A stretch of DNA of 64,000 nucleotides, from contig CAZDQF010000011.1 of the NCBI GenBank assembly GCA_964507445.1, positions 104,101 through 168,100 on the forward strand. The letters are read 5' to 3'. Of the stretch, positions 43,237-51,840 are shown in pieces. The notes under the pieces were generated by a model, which made no database searches, was not told the origin of the DNA, and worked only from the letters and a program-made list of their open reading frames with translations. A program made the translations under genes and the position numbers. This DNA is from GCA-2683135 sp964507445 (GTDB taxonomy: Bacteria; Planctomycetota; GCA-002687715). Positions within the stretch are counted from its first letter, which is position 1. Every line of letters starts with the position of its first letter.

Positions 43237-45090
43237 CTAGGCCAGGTTCTCGTCGATCATCGACTCGACTTCGGAGGTGGTGAAGGGACGTCCCTGGACC
43301 TTGTTCAGCGGGATGGCGGGCACCTCATAGGTGGCGCGGATCACGTTGACCAGCTGGCCCAGGTTGAGTTCCGGCACCACCACCTTCTCGAAGCGAGAGA
43401 TGATGTCTCCGAGGTTCCGCGGCAGGGGGTTCAGGTAACGAAGGTGGGCCCAGCCCACGGACTTGCCGGCGGCGGCGGCGCGGATCACCGGGCCCGCCAC
43501 GGCGCCGTGGGTGCCGCCCCAGGTGAGGATCAGGAGCTTGCCCTCCTGGGCTCCCTCCACGTCCTGCTCCGGGATGTGCTGCGCCACGCGCTGGACCTTC
43601 TCGAGCCGGGTCCGGCACATGAACTCGTGATTGGCGGCGTCGTAGCTGACGTTACCCGTCCCGTCCTCTTTCTCGAGCCCGCCGATCCGGTGCTCAAGGC
43701 CCGGTGTCCCGGGGATGGCCCACGGGCGGGCCAGGGTCTCGGGATCGCGGGAGTAGGGGAGGAACCCGTCCGCCTCCTTGGCGAAGGACGCCTTGATCTT
43801 GGGTAGATGCTCCAGGTCCGGAAGGCGCCATGGCTCTGCGCCGTTGGCGAGGTAGCCGTCTGTCAGGAGGACCACCGGGACCATGTGCTCGAGGGCGATG
43901 CGGCACGCTTCGAACGCCATGTGGAAGCAGTCTGCCGGGCTCTGCGCCGCCACGACAACGCAGGGGCTCTCGGAATTACGACCGTAGAGCGCCTGCATGA
44001 GGTCCGCCTGCTCGGTCTTGGTGGGCAGGCCGGTGGACGGGCCGCCGCGCTGGACGTCGATGACCACCAGGGGCAGCTCGGTCATGATCGCCAGACCCAG
44101 GGCCTCACCCTTGAGGGCCAGCCCGGGCCCGGAGGTGGAGGTCACCGCCAGATTGCCGCTGAACGCCGCGCCGATGGAGGCGCAGACGGCGGCGATCTCG
44201 TCCTCGGCCTGGAAGGTGACCACGCCGTAGTTCTTGTACGCGGAGAGCTGGTGCAGGATGTCGGTGGCGGGGGTGATGGGGTAGCTGCCGAGGAACAACT
44301 GGAGGCCGGCTCGCTGGGCCGCCGCCACCAGCCCCAGGCTCGTCGCCTGGTTGCCCATCACGTTGCGATAGGTCCCGGCGGGGAGATCCGCCGGCGGCAC
44401 CTCGTAGCGCTCCTGGAAGACACCGATGATGTCGCAGTAGTTGTAGCCGGCCTTGAGGGCCTTGACGTTGGCCTCGGCGATGGCGGGCTTCTTGGCGAAC
44501 TTCTTGCCCAGCCAGGTGATGGTGGGTTCCAGGTCCCGGCTGTAGATCCAGTAGGCCATGCCGAGGGCGAAGAAGTTCTTGCACCGCAGCTGGGCCTTGC
44601 TGTTCAGGCCGGTGTCCGCGAGGGCGTCCCGGGTCAGCTTGTTGAGGTCCGCCTCCACCACCCGATACCCGTCCAGATCGTTGGACTCCAGCGGGTTGTA
44701 GTCGTAGGCGGCCTTCTTCAGGTCCATGGACCCGAAGTTGCCGGTGTTGACGATGACGATGGCGTTGGGGACCAGCTCTCCGATGTTCACCTTCAGCGCG
44801 GCCGGGTTCATGGCCACGAGCACGTCCGGCTTGTCACCGGGCGAGTGGATATCGAAGGACGAGAACCTCACCTGGAACCCGGAGACCCCGGGCAGGGTCC
44901 CCGCAGGTGCGCGGATCTCCGCCGGGAAGTCCGGGAAGGTGGCCAGGTCGTTGCCGGCCAGGGCGGTGGTGTTGGTGAACTGGTTGCCGGTGATCTGCAT
45001 GCCATCACCGGAGTCTCCGGCGAAACGAATGACCACCTGCTCTACGGTCTTGACGGCGACGTTTGGGTCCTGCTCTGTTGGCGCGCTCAT
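43237..45090 (-). CDS. korA: 2-oxoacid:ferredoxin oxidoreductase, fused gamma-alpha subunit
   Basis: A 617-residue KorA-type subunit. The gamma domain is N-terminal (VIRFAGDSGDGMQITGNQF, residues about 20-190). The alpha pyrimidine-binding domain follows, with GNQATSLGLVAAAQRAGL, SYPITPATDILH and TSGPGLALKGEALGLA, and a C-terminal transketolase-like domain ends in LNLGQLVNVIRA. The gamma-alpha fusion is the form found with KorB in aerobic 2-oxoglutarate:ferredoxin oxidoreductases such as those of mycobacteria and Magnetococcus. This suggests a ferredoxin-linked TCA step. Confidence 0.95.
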   Translation of the reverse strand: MSAPTEQDPNVAVKTVEQVVIRFAGDSGDGMQITGNQFTNTTALAGNDLATFPDFPAEIRAPAGTLPGVSGFQVRFSSFDIHSPGDKPDVLVAMNPAALKVNIGELVPNAIVIVNTGNFGSMDLKKAAYDYNPLESNDLDGYRVVEADLNKLTRDALADTGLNSKAQLRCKNFFALGMAYWIYSRDLEPTITWLGKKFAKKPAIAEANVKALKAGYNYCDIIGVFQERYEVPPADLPAGTYRNVMGNQATSLGLVAAAQRAGLQLFLGSYPITPATDILHQLSAYKNYGVVTFQAEDEIAAVCASIGAAFSGNLAVTSTSGPGLALKGEALGLAIMTELPLVVIDVQRGGPSTGLPTKTEQADLMQALYGRNSESPCVVVAAQSPADCFHMAFEACRIALEHMVPVVLLTDGYLANGAEPWRLPDLEHLPKIKASFAKEADGFLPYSRDPETLARPWAIPGTPGLEHRIGGLEKEDGTGNVSYDAANHEFMCRTRLEKVQRVAQHIPEQDVEGAQEGKLLILTWGGTHGAVAGPVIRAAAAGKSVGWAHLRYLNPLPRNLGDIISRFEKVVVPELNLGQLVNVIRATYEVPAIPLNKVQGRPFTTSEVESMIDENLA

Positions 45091-45124
45091 GTGAGCCTCT
45101 CAGGAGGATTTGGGGCGTTCCTAG

Positions 45125-45153
45125 CTGATACTATCTTGCGGGCCTTGCCACAA
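45125..45153 (-). promoter_or_regulatory. Candidate promoter for korAB
   Basis: On the minus strand TTGTGG (45153-45148) and TATCAG (45130-45125) are separated by 17 bases, a fair match to -35 and -10 boxes. They lie 35-63 bases upstream of the korA ATG. It is in the divergent gap shared with the peptidase gene at 45180. Confidence 0.35.
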
Positions 45154-45179
45154 GGAACCCACAACCCCGCGGACCCCCG

Positions 45180-47036
45180 ATGTGCCGTCTTTTTGTCAGT
45201 CTGATGCTGCTCCCGACCCTGCTCACCGCTCAGGTGACGGGCTCTCGGTGGGTCGGCGATCCGCTCGACGGCGGCGCCTTCCGCCCTCGGATCGGCGCGG
45301 AGCCGGGCAATCTGGCGTTGTCCGCTGCTCCCGGGGAGTCCCGGGGCGGCGAATTCGAGGCCGGTCTGGTGACCGGGTTCGTGCTCGAGGGGCGGCTCCG
45401 AGAGCGAGGGGGCAGTCTCCAGGTGGTCTTCGGCTCCGACCCGTGGCAGACCCGCGGTCACGTCCTGGATCTGGGTGCGCCAGGGGGCGAGGTGGTCCTC
45501 TTCCGATTGTCGGTCACCGGCTCCAGGCGTCTTGCCGCCGCTCCTCGGCCCAAGGAGTCCGGAGGAGCGGGTTCGCGGCTTCGCCTCCGGCTCTCGGGCA
45601 ACAGCCTCGTCCTCTCCCTGGGCGGGCGAGGGATCAAGCCCCGGGGCGGCTGGTCCATGGGCTCCGTTCGGCCCGGACGGCTTCATCTGTCCGCCCGGAA
45701 CGGCCGGGTCTCCCTGACCGAGGCTCGTCTGGAGGCGTGGCTGGGGTCGGCCTCCGCCCAGCGACTTCGCTGGCTGGACCAGCGGGCGGAGCTGGAGGAG
45801 TTGCCGGGCCCCCGAGACATCCCCCTCCAGGGGCCCCTGGACACCATCCCGGTCGCCCGCCTCACGGAGGGGCTGGGTGAGGAGGATGCCCAGCTCGCCC
45901 TGGCCATTCGACGCCAGGCGATCTCGGGAGACACGAGGGAGGCCCTGCGCGAGGCGGTGCGTTTGCGAGAGCGGTCTCCGGAGGTCCGCGGTCCGGCGTT
46001 TCTCGTCGGTGCCATCCGCATGGTCGAGGCCACGGCGCCGTCCGCTGCCGTGGGGCCGCTGCGCCAGGCGGGTTCCGTTCCTGGTGCCCGCAGCCTCCTG
46101 GGAGACGCGCTCTGGGCGGTGGGTGAGCTGGACGAGGCGCAGCGCGTGTTCACCGCCGCCGCGGACGTGGGTGGTCAAGCGCTCGTGGAATGGGGGCGCG
46201 GTCGGCGGGACGTGGCGCGTCGCCTGTTGGCTCAGGCCTCCTCCCGCGGCTGCCGGAGCGCGGGTCGCCGGTTACGTCTCCTGGACGACCTGATCCTGGT
46301 CTCCGGGGCGCCGGAGTTTGCCGGGAAGGACGCTGAGGGAGACGGCGTGCTGGTGCGGTCCGATCTGCACGTGTCCCGCTCCCGGCGCCTGGCGGCCGCG
46401 GCCCGTCGATTCCTGGCGTCCTGCAGGGCCTGGCTCCCCGGAGAGGGGCAGCCTCGGCCGTTGACCGTGCTGGTTTGCGGCACCGGCGCCGTCTACGAGC
46501 GCTGGAATCAGAGGCTCGGGGGGGTTCGTTTTCAGGACTCGGACGGCGTCTACCGTCCCGGTACGGGGCTGCTCATGATCCTGGACGATGATGATCCGGA
46601 CGTGGTCGTCCGACGGCTTCAGCACGAGCTGGTGCACCATGTCGTGTGGGAGAGAGGCTGGGCGTTGCCGCGCCCGTTCGAAGAAGGGCTGGCGGAGTTG
46701 CTGGCCCAGTCTCCCTCCGGCGACGTCTCCCGGAGCGTCACGGCTCTGGTGCCAGGGCGATTCCGATTGGCGAGGGACCTGGCGGGCGGTGGTTCCTTCG
46801 CCGACCCGGCGGAGCTTCTGCTGCGAGACGACCTGGGAGACGGCCGTCGCGGCCGGGAGGATTATGCGCAGGCCTGGGCGGCTTTATGGGCCCTGGGCTC
46901 ACGGGGCGAGGAGGCCCTGCGGAGCGTCGTCTTGAAGGCGGCGGACCTGGACCGCCGCCGCGAGTTCGCGACGGCGTTGCGGGAGCAGGTGCGCGCCGAG
47001 GAAGTGCGACGCCTGCTGCTCGAGCCCCGTCGCTGA
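45180..47036 (+). CDS. Exported gluzincin-type metalloprotease-like protein
   Basis: A 618-residue protein with a signal peptide (about residues 1-18, LLTAQ). The N-terminal 180 residues form a beta-rich, concanavalin-like domain (GEFEAGLVTGFVLEGRL, WQTRGHVLDLG). Residues about 190-390 are helical TPR-like repeats. The C-terminal domain has QHELVHHVVWE with the zinc HExxH motif (about residue 481) and a downstream FEEGLAELLA giving the third ligand Glu. This is the peptidase-MA-like gluzincin layout. Unlike many relatives it has no PDZ domain. Substrate unknown. It is divergent from korA and followed by two more secreted proteins. Confidence 0.75.
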   Translation: MCRLFVSLMLLPTLLTAQVTGSRWVGDPLDGGAFRPRIGAEPGNLALSAAPGESRGGEFEAGLVTGFVLEGRLRERGGSLQVVFGSDPWQTRGHVLDLGAPGGEVVLFRLSVTGSRRLAAAPRPKESGGAGSRLRLRLSGNSLVLSLGGRGIKPRGGWSMGSVRPGRLHLSARNGRVSLTEARLEAWLGSASAQRLRWLDQRAELEELPGPRDIPLQGPLDTIPVARLTEGLGEEDAQLALAIRRQAISGDTREALREAVRLRERSPEVRGPAFLVGAIRMVEATAPSAAVGPLRQAGSVPGARSLLGDALWAVGELDEAQRVFTAAADVGGQALVEWGRGRRDVARRLLAQASSRGCRSAGRRLRLLDDLILVSGAPEFAGKDAEGDGVLVRSDLHVSRSRRLAAAARRFLASCRAWLPGEGQPRPLTVLVCGTGAVYERWNQRLGGVRFQDSDGVYRPGTGLLMILDDDDPDVVVRRLQHELVHHVVWERGWALPRPFEEGLAELLAQSPSGDVSRSVTALVPGRFRLARDLAGGGSFADPAELLLRDDLGDGRRGREDYAQAWAALWALGSRGEEALRSVVLKAADLDRRREFATALREQVRAEEVRRLLLEPRR

Positions 47037-47152
47037 GCATCCACTCCCTCCCCCTCCTGGGCCGTGTGAATAAGTCACCGGACCCCCACAAGGTTTGACC
47101 ACTGCCCGCCGATAGCAGGGGTGAGACGGGACTCTGCTGGAGATCAACCTAG

Positions 47153-47605
47153 ATGCGAAGTTTTCTATGTCTGGCAATCATCGGGCTCTTTGTGCCCGTG
47201 GCGGCTCAGGTGCGGGAGCTCACCCCGCAGCGGCTGTGTCGCAATGCCGATCGCGTACTCACCGGTGGAGTGAACAAGCTCCAGCCGCGCTGGGACGGCC
47301 AGAAGATCGTCACCGACGTGACCATCGTTCCGGTCCGCAACCTCAAGGGTGACGGTGCTACGCCGTTCGTGATCACCGTCCCCGGGGGCACCATGGGGGG
47401 GATCACCTTGCGAGCCAGCGAGGCCCCTCGATTCGCCGTCGGTGAGCAGGTGGTGTTGTTCCTGAAGCCCGGCGTCGGTCCTTGCGACGTCTACGGCTGG
47501 TACCGCGGCAAGTACACCGTGGTCGATGGGAAGGTGCGTGAGCTGGTGGACACCACCGTCGAGAACTTCACGGCTCAACTCGAGCAGATCATCCGCAACC
47601 TCTAA
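47153..47605 (+). CDS. Small secreted protein preceding the matrixin-like protease
   Basis: A 150-residue exported protein with a signal peptide ending PVAAQ at about residue 19. The mature part is beta-rich: RLCRNADRVLTGGVNKL, IVTDVTIVPVRNLKGD, FVITVPGGTMGGITLRASEAPRF, GEQVVLFLKPGVGPCDVYGWYRGKYTVVDGKV. I do not recognise a named family, though the 'F.VGE.VVLFL' strand occurs in proteins found beside secreted matrixins. Two Cys residues could form a disulfide. GGAG precedes the ATG. It ends 10 bases before the protease gene, so an inhibitor, propeptide-like or assembly role is possible. Confidence 0.75.
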   Translation: MRSFLCLAIIGLFVPVAAQVRELTPQRLCRNADRVLTGGVNKLQPRWDGQKIVTDVTIVPVRNLKGDGATPFVITVPGGTMGGITLRASEAPRFAVGEQVVLFLKPGVGPCDVYGWYRGKYTVVDGKVRELVDTTVENFTAQLEQIIRNL

Positions 47606-47615
47606 GGGCACAATC

Positions 47616-48893
47616 ATGAAGCAGTACTGTCAGAACGTGGCCATCGTTGTGTCTGCTCTCACGGTCTTCGGTCTGCTGGCCGTGCCGGAGTCCGAGGTGC
47701 TGGCCTACAGCCTCACCGGGAAGTCATGGGCGACGACGTCCGCCACCTATCAGGTGAACCCCAACTTCTCCGACCCGGAGGCGGGCTCCGCCGCAGAGCA
47801 GATCGCCGCCATCCGGAGCGGGGCCGATGAGTGGAAGCTCTCCGGAGAGGGCAACTTCGCCTTCGCCTATGGCGGCACCACCAACCTCTCCACCGTGGCC
47901 CTCGACGGCACCAACGCCGTCTACTACGCCGGGACGGACGGCGGCGGTGCGTTGGCGGTGTGCTGGTACTGGTCCTCCGGCTCCACGCTCATGGCCTTCG
48001 ACATCGAGTTCTACGATCGCGACGGCGGCTTCGACTTCGTCTGGGCGAGGAACCCGACCTTCAGCCAGTTCGACATCGAGGGGGTGGCCTGCCACGAGTT
48101 CGGGCACGCCCTGGGCCTGGATCACTCCGCCGTCGCCGGCGCCACCATGTACCCCTCCGTGGCGCCCGGAAACACCGCGAACCGGAGCATCGATCCCGAC
48201 GACATCGCCGGCTACCAGTCTCTCTACGGGTCCGGTTCTCCGGCCACCCCTGCGCCGGCCACGGTGACTCCGGCCTCCGGCTGGATCGACGGTGGCTATC
48301 AGGTGACCATCGACGGGTCCATGTTCCCCTCCACCGGACTCACCGTCCGTTTCGGTAGCGTCGAGGCCACGTCGATCACACGGGTGGACTCCACCCGGAT
48401 CAAGTGTGACGTGCCTGCGGGCGTGGACACGGAAGCGGTGGACGTGACCGTCGCGGCGACCAACTCCGGCGTCCTCCCCGGAGCCTTCAACTACCTGACC
48501 ATGCGCAACAACAGCGCGCCCGCGCCGGGTACCTGGCAGTTGCTGGAGGTGAAGGTGCCGGCTGCTCCCAACGTGTTCTTCCAGGGGGCGCTGTCCCTTG
48601 GCAACTCCGGGATCCCGTGCAGCAGCTTCGGAGATCCATCCGACGGGCGGGTGATCCCGCTGTCCGTGGACTGGCTGCTGGAGTACTCCGTTGGATTCCC
48701 CGGCAACGCCATCAGCGGCAACATTCAGGGCTTCACGGACGGGTCCGGGTCACGGATGTGGTCCGTGTTCCTGTCGGACCTGCCGCAGCTCTCGGGGATG
48801 ACGTTCTACGCCTGCTACGTCACCGGCGACATGGGCGGGTCCCCGTCCGGGATCTCCTACATCGGTAACGTGGTCCCGATCACGATCCCCTGA
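47616..48893 (+). CDS. Secreted matrixin-like metalloprotease with IPT/TIG domain
   Basis: A 425-residue exported protein; signal peptide to about residue 30. The metzincin zinc motif is CHEFGHALGLDHS (HExxHxxGxxH, about residues 162-172), and ATMYPSV provides the Met-turn, as in the matrixin (M10A) group. An immunoglobulin-like IPT/TIG domain follows (about residues 215-295: PATVTPASGWIDGGYQVTIDG). The remaining 130 residues form an unknown beta-rich C-terminal domain. No cysteine-switch propeptide is visible, so activity control may differ from animal matrixins. Its last 14 bases overlap the convergent glycosyltransferase gene. Confidence 0.85.
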   Translation: MKQYCQNVAIVVSALTVFGLLAVPESEVLAYSLTGKSWATTSATYQVNPNFSDPEAGSAAEQIAAIRSGADEWKLSGEGNFAFAYGGTTNLSTVALDGTNAVYYAGTDGGGALAVCWYWSSGSTLMAFDIEFYDRDGGFDFVWARNPTFSQFDIEGVACHEFGHALGLDHSAVAGATMYPSVAPGNTANRSIDPDDIAGYQSLYGSGSPATPAPATVTPASGWIDGGYQVTIDGSMFPSTGLTVRFGSVEATSITRVDSTRIKCDVPAGVDTEAVDVTVAATNSGVLPGAFNYLTMRNNSAPAPGTWQLLEVKVPAAPNVFFQGALSLGNSGIPCSSFGDPSDGRVIPLSVDWLLEYSVGFPGNAISGNIQGFTDGSGSRMWSVFLSDLPQLSGMTFYACYVTGDMGGSPSGISYIGNVVPITIP

Positions 48894-50034
48894 CGTCGTC
48901 CGCCATCTCCAGGATTCCGCGGGCGATGCGCTCGGCGGAATCCGGGATGGCGTAGGCGCGCGACGCCTCCGCCGCTGCGAGGCGCGTCTCTGGCTCTTCG
49001 ATCCAGGTGCGCAGGCGGGCCACGAGGTTGGTCGGGCGCCTCTCGTAATGGCCGATTCCTCGTTGCTCCACGAGCTGCACGTTGCCCAGCTCCTGTCCCG
49101 GCAGGTAGTCGTAGAGCAGGATGGGCAGCCCCGCCACGCAGCCTTCCATGATGGACCCGGGTCCGGACTTGGAGACCAGCACGTCCGCCGCGGCCATCAT
49201 CTCGTGCAGGTTGGAGACGAACCCGTGGACCTCGGTCTCGCCGCTCCAGTCGCGGGCCTCCAGGGTCTCCTTGAGCCGGGCGTTTCGACCGCAGACGATC
49301 ACCAGCCGCACGCCGAGCCGCGCGTCGTCGATGGCCGCCGCGTGCTCCGCGATGGCGCCCATGCCTTCGCCGCCCCCCACCAGCAGGACCACCACCTCAT
49401 CCCACCCCAGCTGGCTCCGGAGTGGCTCCCGCTGGGCCGCGGCGTTGGCGCACTTGGGGTGAACCGGCTGGCCGGTCATGGTCAGGCGGGCCGGGTCCAC
49501 GCCGCCTGCGGTGACGCGGTCGAACGCCTCCGGTGTCGGGACGAAGATGCGGTCCGCCGCGGCGTCGTACCAGGACCAGTGTCCGGTGACGAGGTCCGTG
49601 ACGACGATCCCGAACGGGGGCTTGCTCCCGGTGTCACGCTCGATGCGCCTGAGGCAGTGAGCCACGGTCCTGGTCAGGAGGGGATGGGTGCTGATGACCA
49701 CGTCCGCGTCCTCCTTCAGCAGCAGTCGTCGCAGCTTGCCCGCGATGGGTGGGTAGCCCAGGTCGGCCATCCACCGGGCGCGTCGGGGGCTGTTCCAGAG
49801 GTGGAAGGCGAACGCCCACGTCCAGCGACACCACTTCATGGCGAAGGAGTAGATGGCAGGGGACTTGTTCAGGGGCCAGGGGCCGCCGTCCACCAGCCCG
49901 TCTCGCATGACCGTCTCGACGCCGGGGTTCTGCTGTCGCAGGGCCTCCATGATGGCCACGGACGCAGCCCGGTGGCCGCCGCCGGTGTCGCTGAAGAGGA
50001 CGAGGATCTTCTTGCTCGTTCGGCCCACGGTCAC
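48880..50034 (-). CDS. MGDG-synthase/MurG-like glycosyltransferase (GT28)
   Basis: A 384-residue GT-B glycosyltransferase. The N-terminal acceptor domain opens with LVLFSDTGGGHRAASVAIMEAL, the signature of monogalactosyldiacylglycerol synthase and processive diacylglycerol glucosyltransferases. The C-terminal donor domain has VLLVGGGEGMGAIA, and ADVLVSKSGPGSIMEGCVAGLPILLYDYLPGQE binds the UDP-sugar. It probably glycosylates diacylglycerol in the membrane. GTG start overlaps the gpsA stop (GTGA). Position behind plsY and gpsA, which make phosphatidic acid precursors, supports a glycolipid role. Confidence 0.88.
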   Translation of the reverse strand: MTVGRTSKKILVLFSDTGGGHRAASVAIMEALRQQNPGVETVMRDGLVDGGPWPLNKSPAIYSFAMKWCRWTWAFAFHLWNSPRRARWMADLGYPPIAGKLRRLLLKEDADVVISTHPLLTRTVAHCLRRIERDTGSKPPFGIVVTDLVTGHWSWYDAAADRIFVPTPEAFDRVTAGGVDPARLTMTGQPVHPKCANAAAQREPLRSQLGWDEVVVLLVGGGEGMGAIAEHAAAIDDARLGVRLVIVCGRNARLKETLEARDWSGETEVHGFVSNLHEMMAAADVLVSKSGPGSIMEGCVAGLPILLYDYLPGQELGNVQLVEQRGIGHYERRPTNLVARLRTWIEEPETRLAAAEASRAYAIPDSAERIARGILEMADDVRGS

Positions 50035-51023
50035 CAGGTCTCGGTCTTGGACGATCGGGTCATCAACTGAGCCAGCGCGTCCTGGGGGTCCTTGTCGGCG
50101 AACAGCATGTCGTGAACCTGGAGCGCGATGGGCATCTCCACCCGGTGCTTGCGCGCCAGGGTGATGGCGCCCCGCGTGGTCCCGACGCCTTCGGCGACCT
50201 TGGCGCTGCCGCGGGCGATCCGCTCCAGCGTCTGGCCCTGCCCCAGCTTCTCGCCCACGGCCCGGTTGCGACCGTGGGGGCTGAACGCGGTGGTGATCAG
50301 GTCCCCCATCCCCGCCAACCCGGCGAAGGTCTGCTTCTTGGCGCCGAGCTTGGTGCTGAGCCGGCTCATCTCCACCAGGCCCCTGGTGACCAGCGCCGAC
50401 TTGGTGTTGTCGCCGAACCCGAGCCCGTCGCAGACTCCCGCGGCGATGGCGATGACGTTCTTCAGGGCTCCGGCGAGCTCGACCCCCACCGGGTCCGTGT
50501 TGGCGTACACGCGGAACCGCTCCGTCGAGAACAGCCTCTGCATGCGCCGGGCCAGATCACGGGAGCTGGCGGCGATCACCACGGAGCTCGGGATGCGTCG
50601 GGCCACCTCTTCTGCGTGGCTGGGGCCGGAGAGGATGGCCGACGGGTGCCCCGGGATGGTGGCCCGGATCACCTGGGAGGGCCGAAGCAGGGTCTCCTCT
50701 TCGATCCCCTTGGTGAGGGAGACGAACGGAGCGCGCTTGGGGATCAGCCCTTTGAAGGGCAGGAGGGTCTCCCGTAGCCATCGGGTAGGCACTCCGGAGA
50801 CCACCACCTTCGCCCTTTGCACGGCCTCTTCCGGGTCTGCGGTGAGGGCGAGGTTCGACGGCAGGGGTACGTCGTTGAGGTACTTCTTGTTCTCTCCGGT
50901 CCGCTGCATGCGCTCGATGTTGGCGCTGTCGTGACCCCACATGGTCACTTCGTGCCCGTTCTCCACCAGGAGCATGGCTACGGCCGTGCCCCATCCCCCT
51001 GCGCCGATGACCGCGACCTTCAC
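50031..51023 (-). CDS. gpsA: NAD(P)-dependent glycerol-3-phosphate dehydrogenase
   Basis: A 330-residue GpsA, which reduces dihydroxyacetone phosphate to sn-glycerol 3-phosphate. It shows the Rossmann motif VIGAGGWGTAVA (residues 4-15), LTKGIE, GPSHAEEVA, the catalytic Lys in GALKNVIAIAAG, and the signature GFGDNTKSALVTRGL. The GTG start overlaps the plsY stop (GTGA), and its own stop overlaps the glycosyltransferase start (GTGA). Its product is the substrate of PlsY encoded just upstream. Confidence 0.96.
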   Translation of the reverse strand: MKVAVIGAGGWGTAVAMLLVENGHEVTMWGHDSANIERMQRTGENKKYLNDVPLPSNLALTADPEEAVQRAKVVVSGVPTRWLRETLLPFKGLIPKRAPFVSLTKGIEEETLLRPSQVIRATIPGHPSAILSGPSHAEEVARRIPSSVVIAASSRDLARRMQRLFSTERFRVYANTDPVGVELAGALKNVIAIAAGVCDGLGFGDNTKSALVTRGLVEMSRLSTKLGAKKQTFAGLAGMGDLITTAFSPHGRNRAVGEKLGQGQTLERIARGSAKVAEGVGTTRGAITLARKHRVEMPIALQVHDMLFADKDPQDALAQLMTRSSKTETW

Positions 51024-51664
51024 GACTTCCTCCCCAGCTTGGTCTCAGTTCCCTCGACGATTCGTTGGATGTTGCTGCGGTGCCTGGCGATCACCAGGAT
51101 GGTGACTCCCAGAAAGAACGTCAGCCAGGACAGCTTCGGCAACTCCAGGGCGTCTCGTCGTTCGGAGGCGAGATAGGCCACCGGCAGCACGATGGCAGCG
51201 ACGATGCTCCCGAGGGAGATCATCCGGAACAGGGCCACGGCGATGACGAACCCCGTGATGGCGGCGATGAAGGCGGCGGGAGACACGGCGAGGATGACAC
51301 CGGAGGCGGTCGCCACTCCCTTGCCTCCGCGGAAGCGGAGATAGAAGGGGAAGCAGTGTCCGAGGAACGCGGCGGCGCCCATGAGCATGGGCAGGGGGAG
51401 GTACGCGGCCGCGGGAGAGTCCCACTGGCCCAGCAGTTCGAGCCCGATCCAGGTGGGGGCGAAGCCCTTCAGGAAGTCGAGGACATAGATGGCGACCCCC
51501 CACTTGCGGCCCAAGGTCCGACCGGCGTTGGTGGCGCCCAGGTTGCCGCTCCCGACGGTGCGAAGATCCACGCCCTTCACCATCCGGGTGGCGAGGAGCG
51601 CGAACGAGACGGAGCCCAGCCCATAGGCAGCGATGACTGCGATGGTGGCGACGGGAGTGGTCAT
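51020..51664 (-). CDS. plsY: Acyl-phosphate:glycerol-3-phosphate acyltransferase
   Basis: A 214-residue integral membrane enzyme with five to seven helices. It transfers an acyl group from acyl-phosphate to glycerol 3-phosphate to give lysophosphatidate. PlsY motif 1 is GSGNLGATNAGR, motif 2 is GHCFPFYLRFRGGKGVATA, and motif 3 lies in the C-terminal loop. The start at 51664 (MTTPVATIAV) places the first helix correctly; in-frame upstream codons are Pro/Arg-rich. First gene of a three-gene operon, divergent from hyuA. Confidence 0.95.
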   Translation of the reverse strand: MTTPVATIAVIAAYGLGSVSFALLATRMVKGVDLRTVGSGNLGATNAGRTLGRKWGVAIYVLDFLKGFAPTWIGLELLGQWDSPAAAYLPLPMLMGAAAFLGHCFPFYLRFRGGKGVATASGVILAVSPAAFIAAITGFVIAVALFRMISLGSIVAAIVLPVAYLASERRDALELPKLSWLTFFLGVTILVIARHRSNIQRIVEGTETKLGRKS

Positions 51665-51840
51665 GGCGCCGGATGGTAGCAAGTCCACCATGGGGCGCTG
51701 ACCCCAGGGCATTGAGGAATCCGGTGCGGTGGTGCTCCGAGGTTCCCTCGGGGGAGGATCTGGCCTGATTCCGTGGGGTCGGCGCCCGTGGACGCTCTGC
51801 CCCGGTGTGGTCAGGGCCGCGGCCTGTATCATCCCCACCC

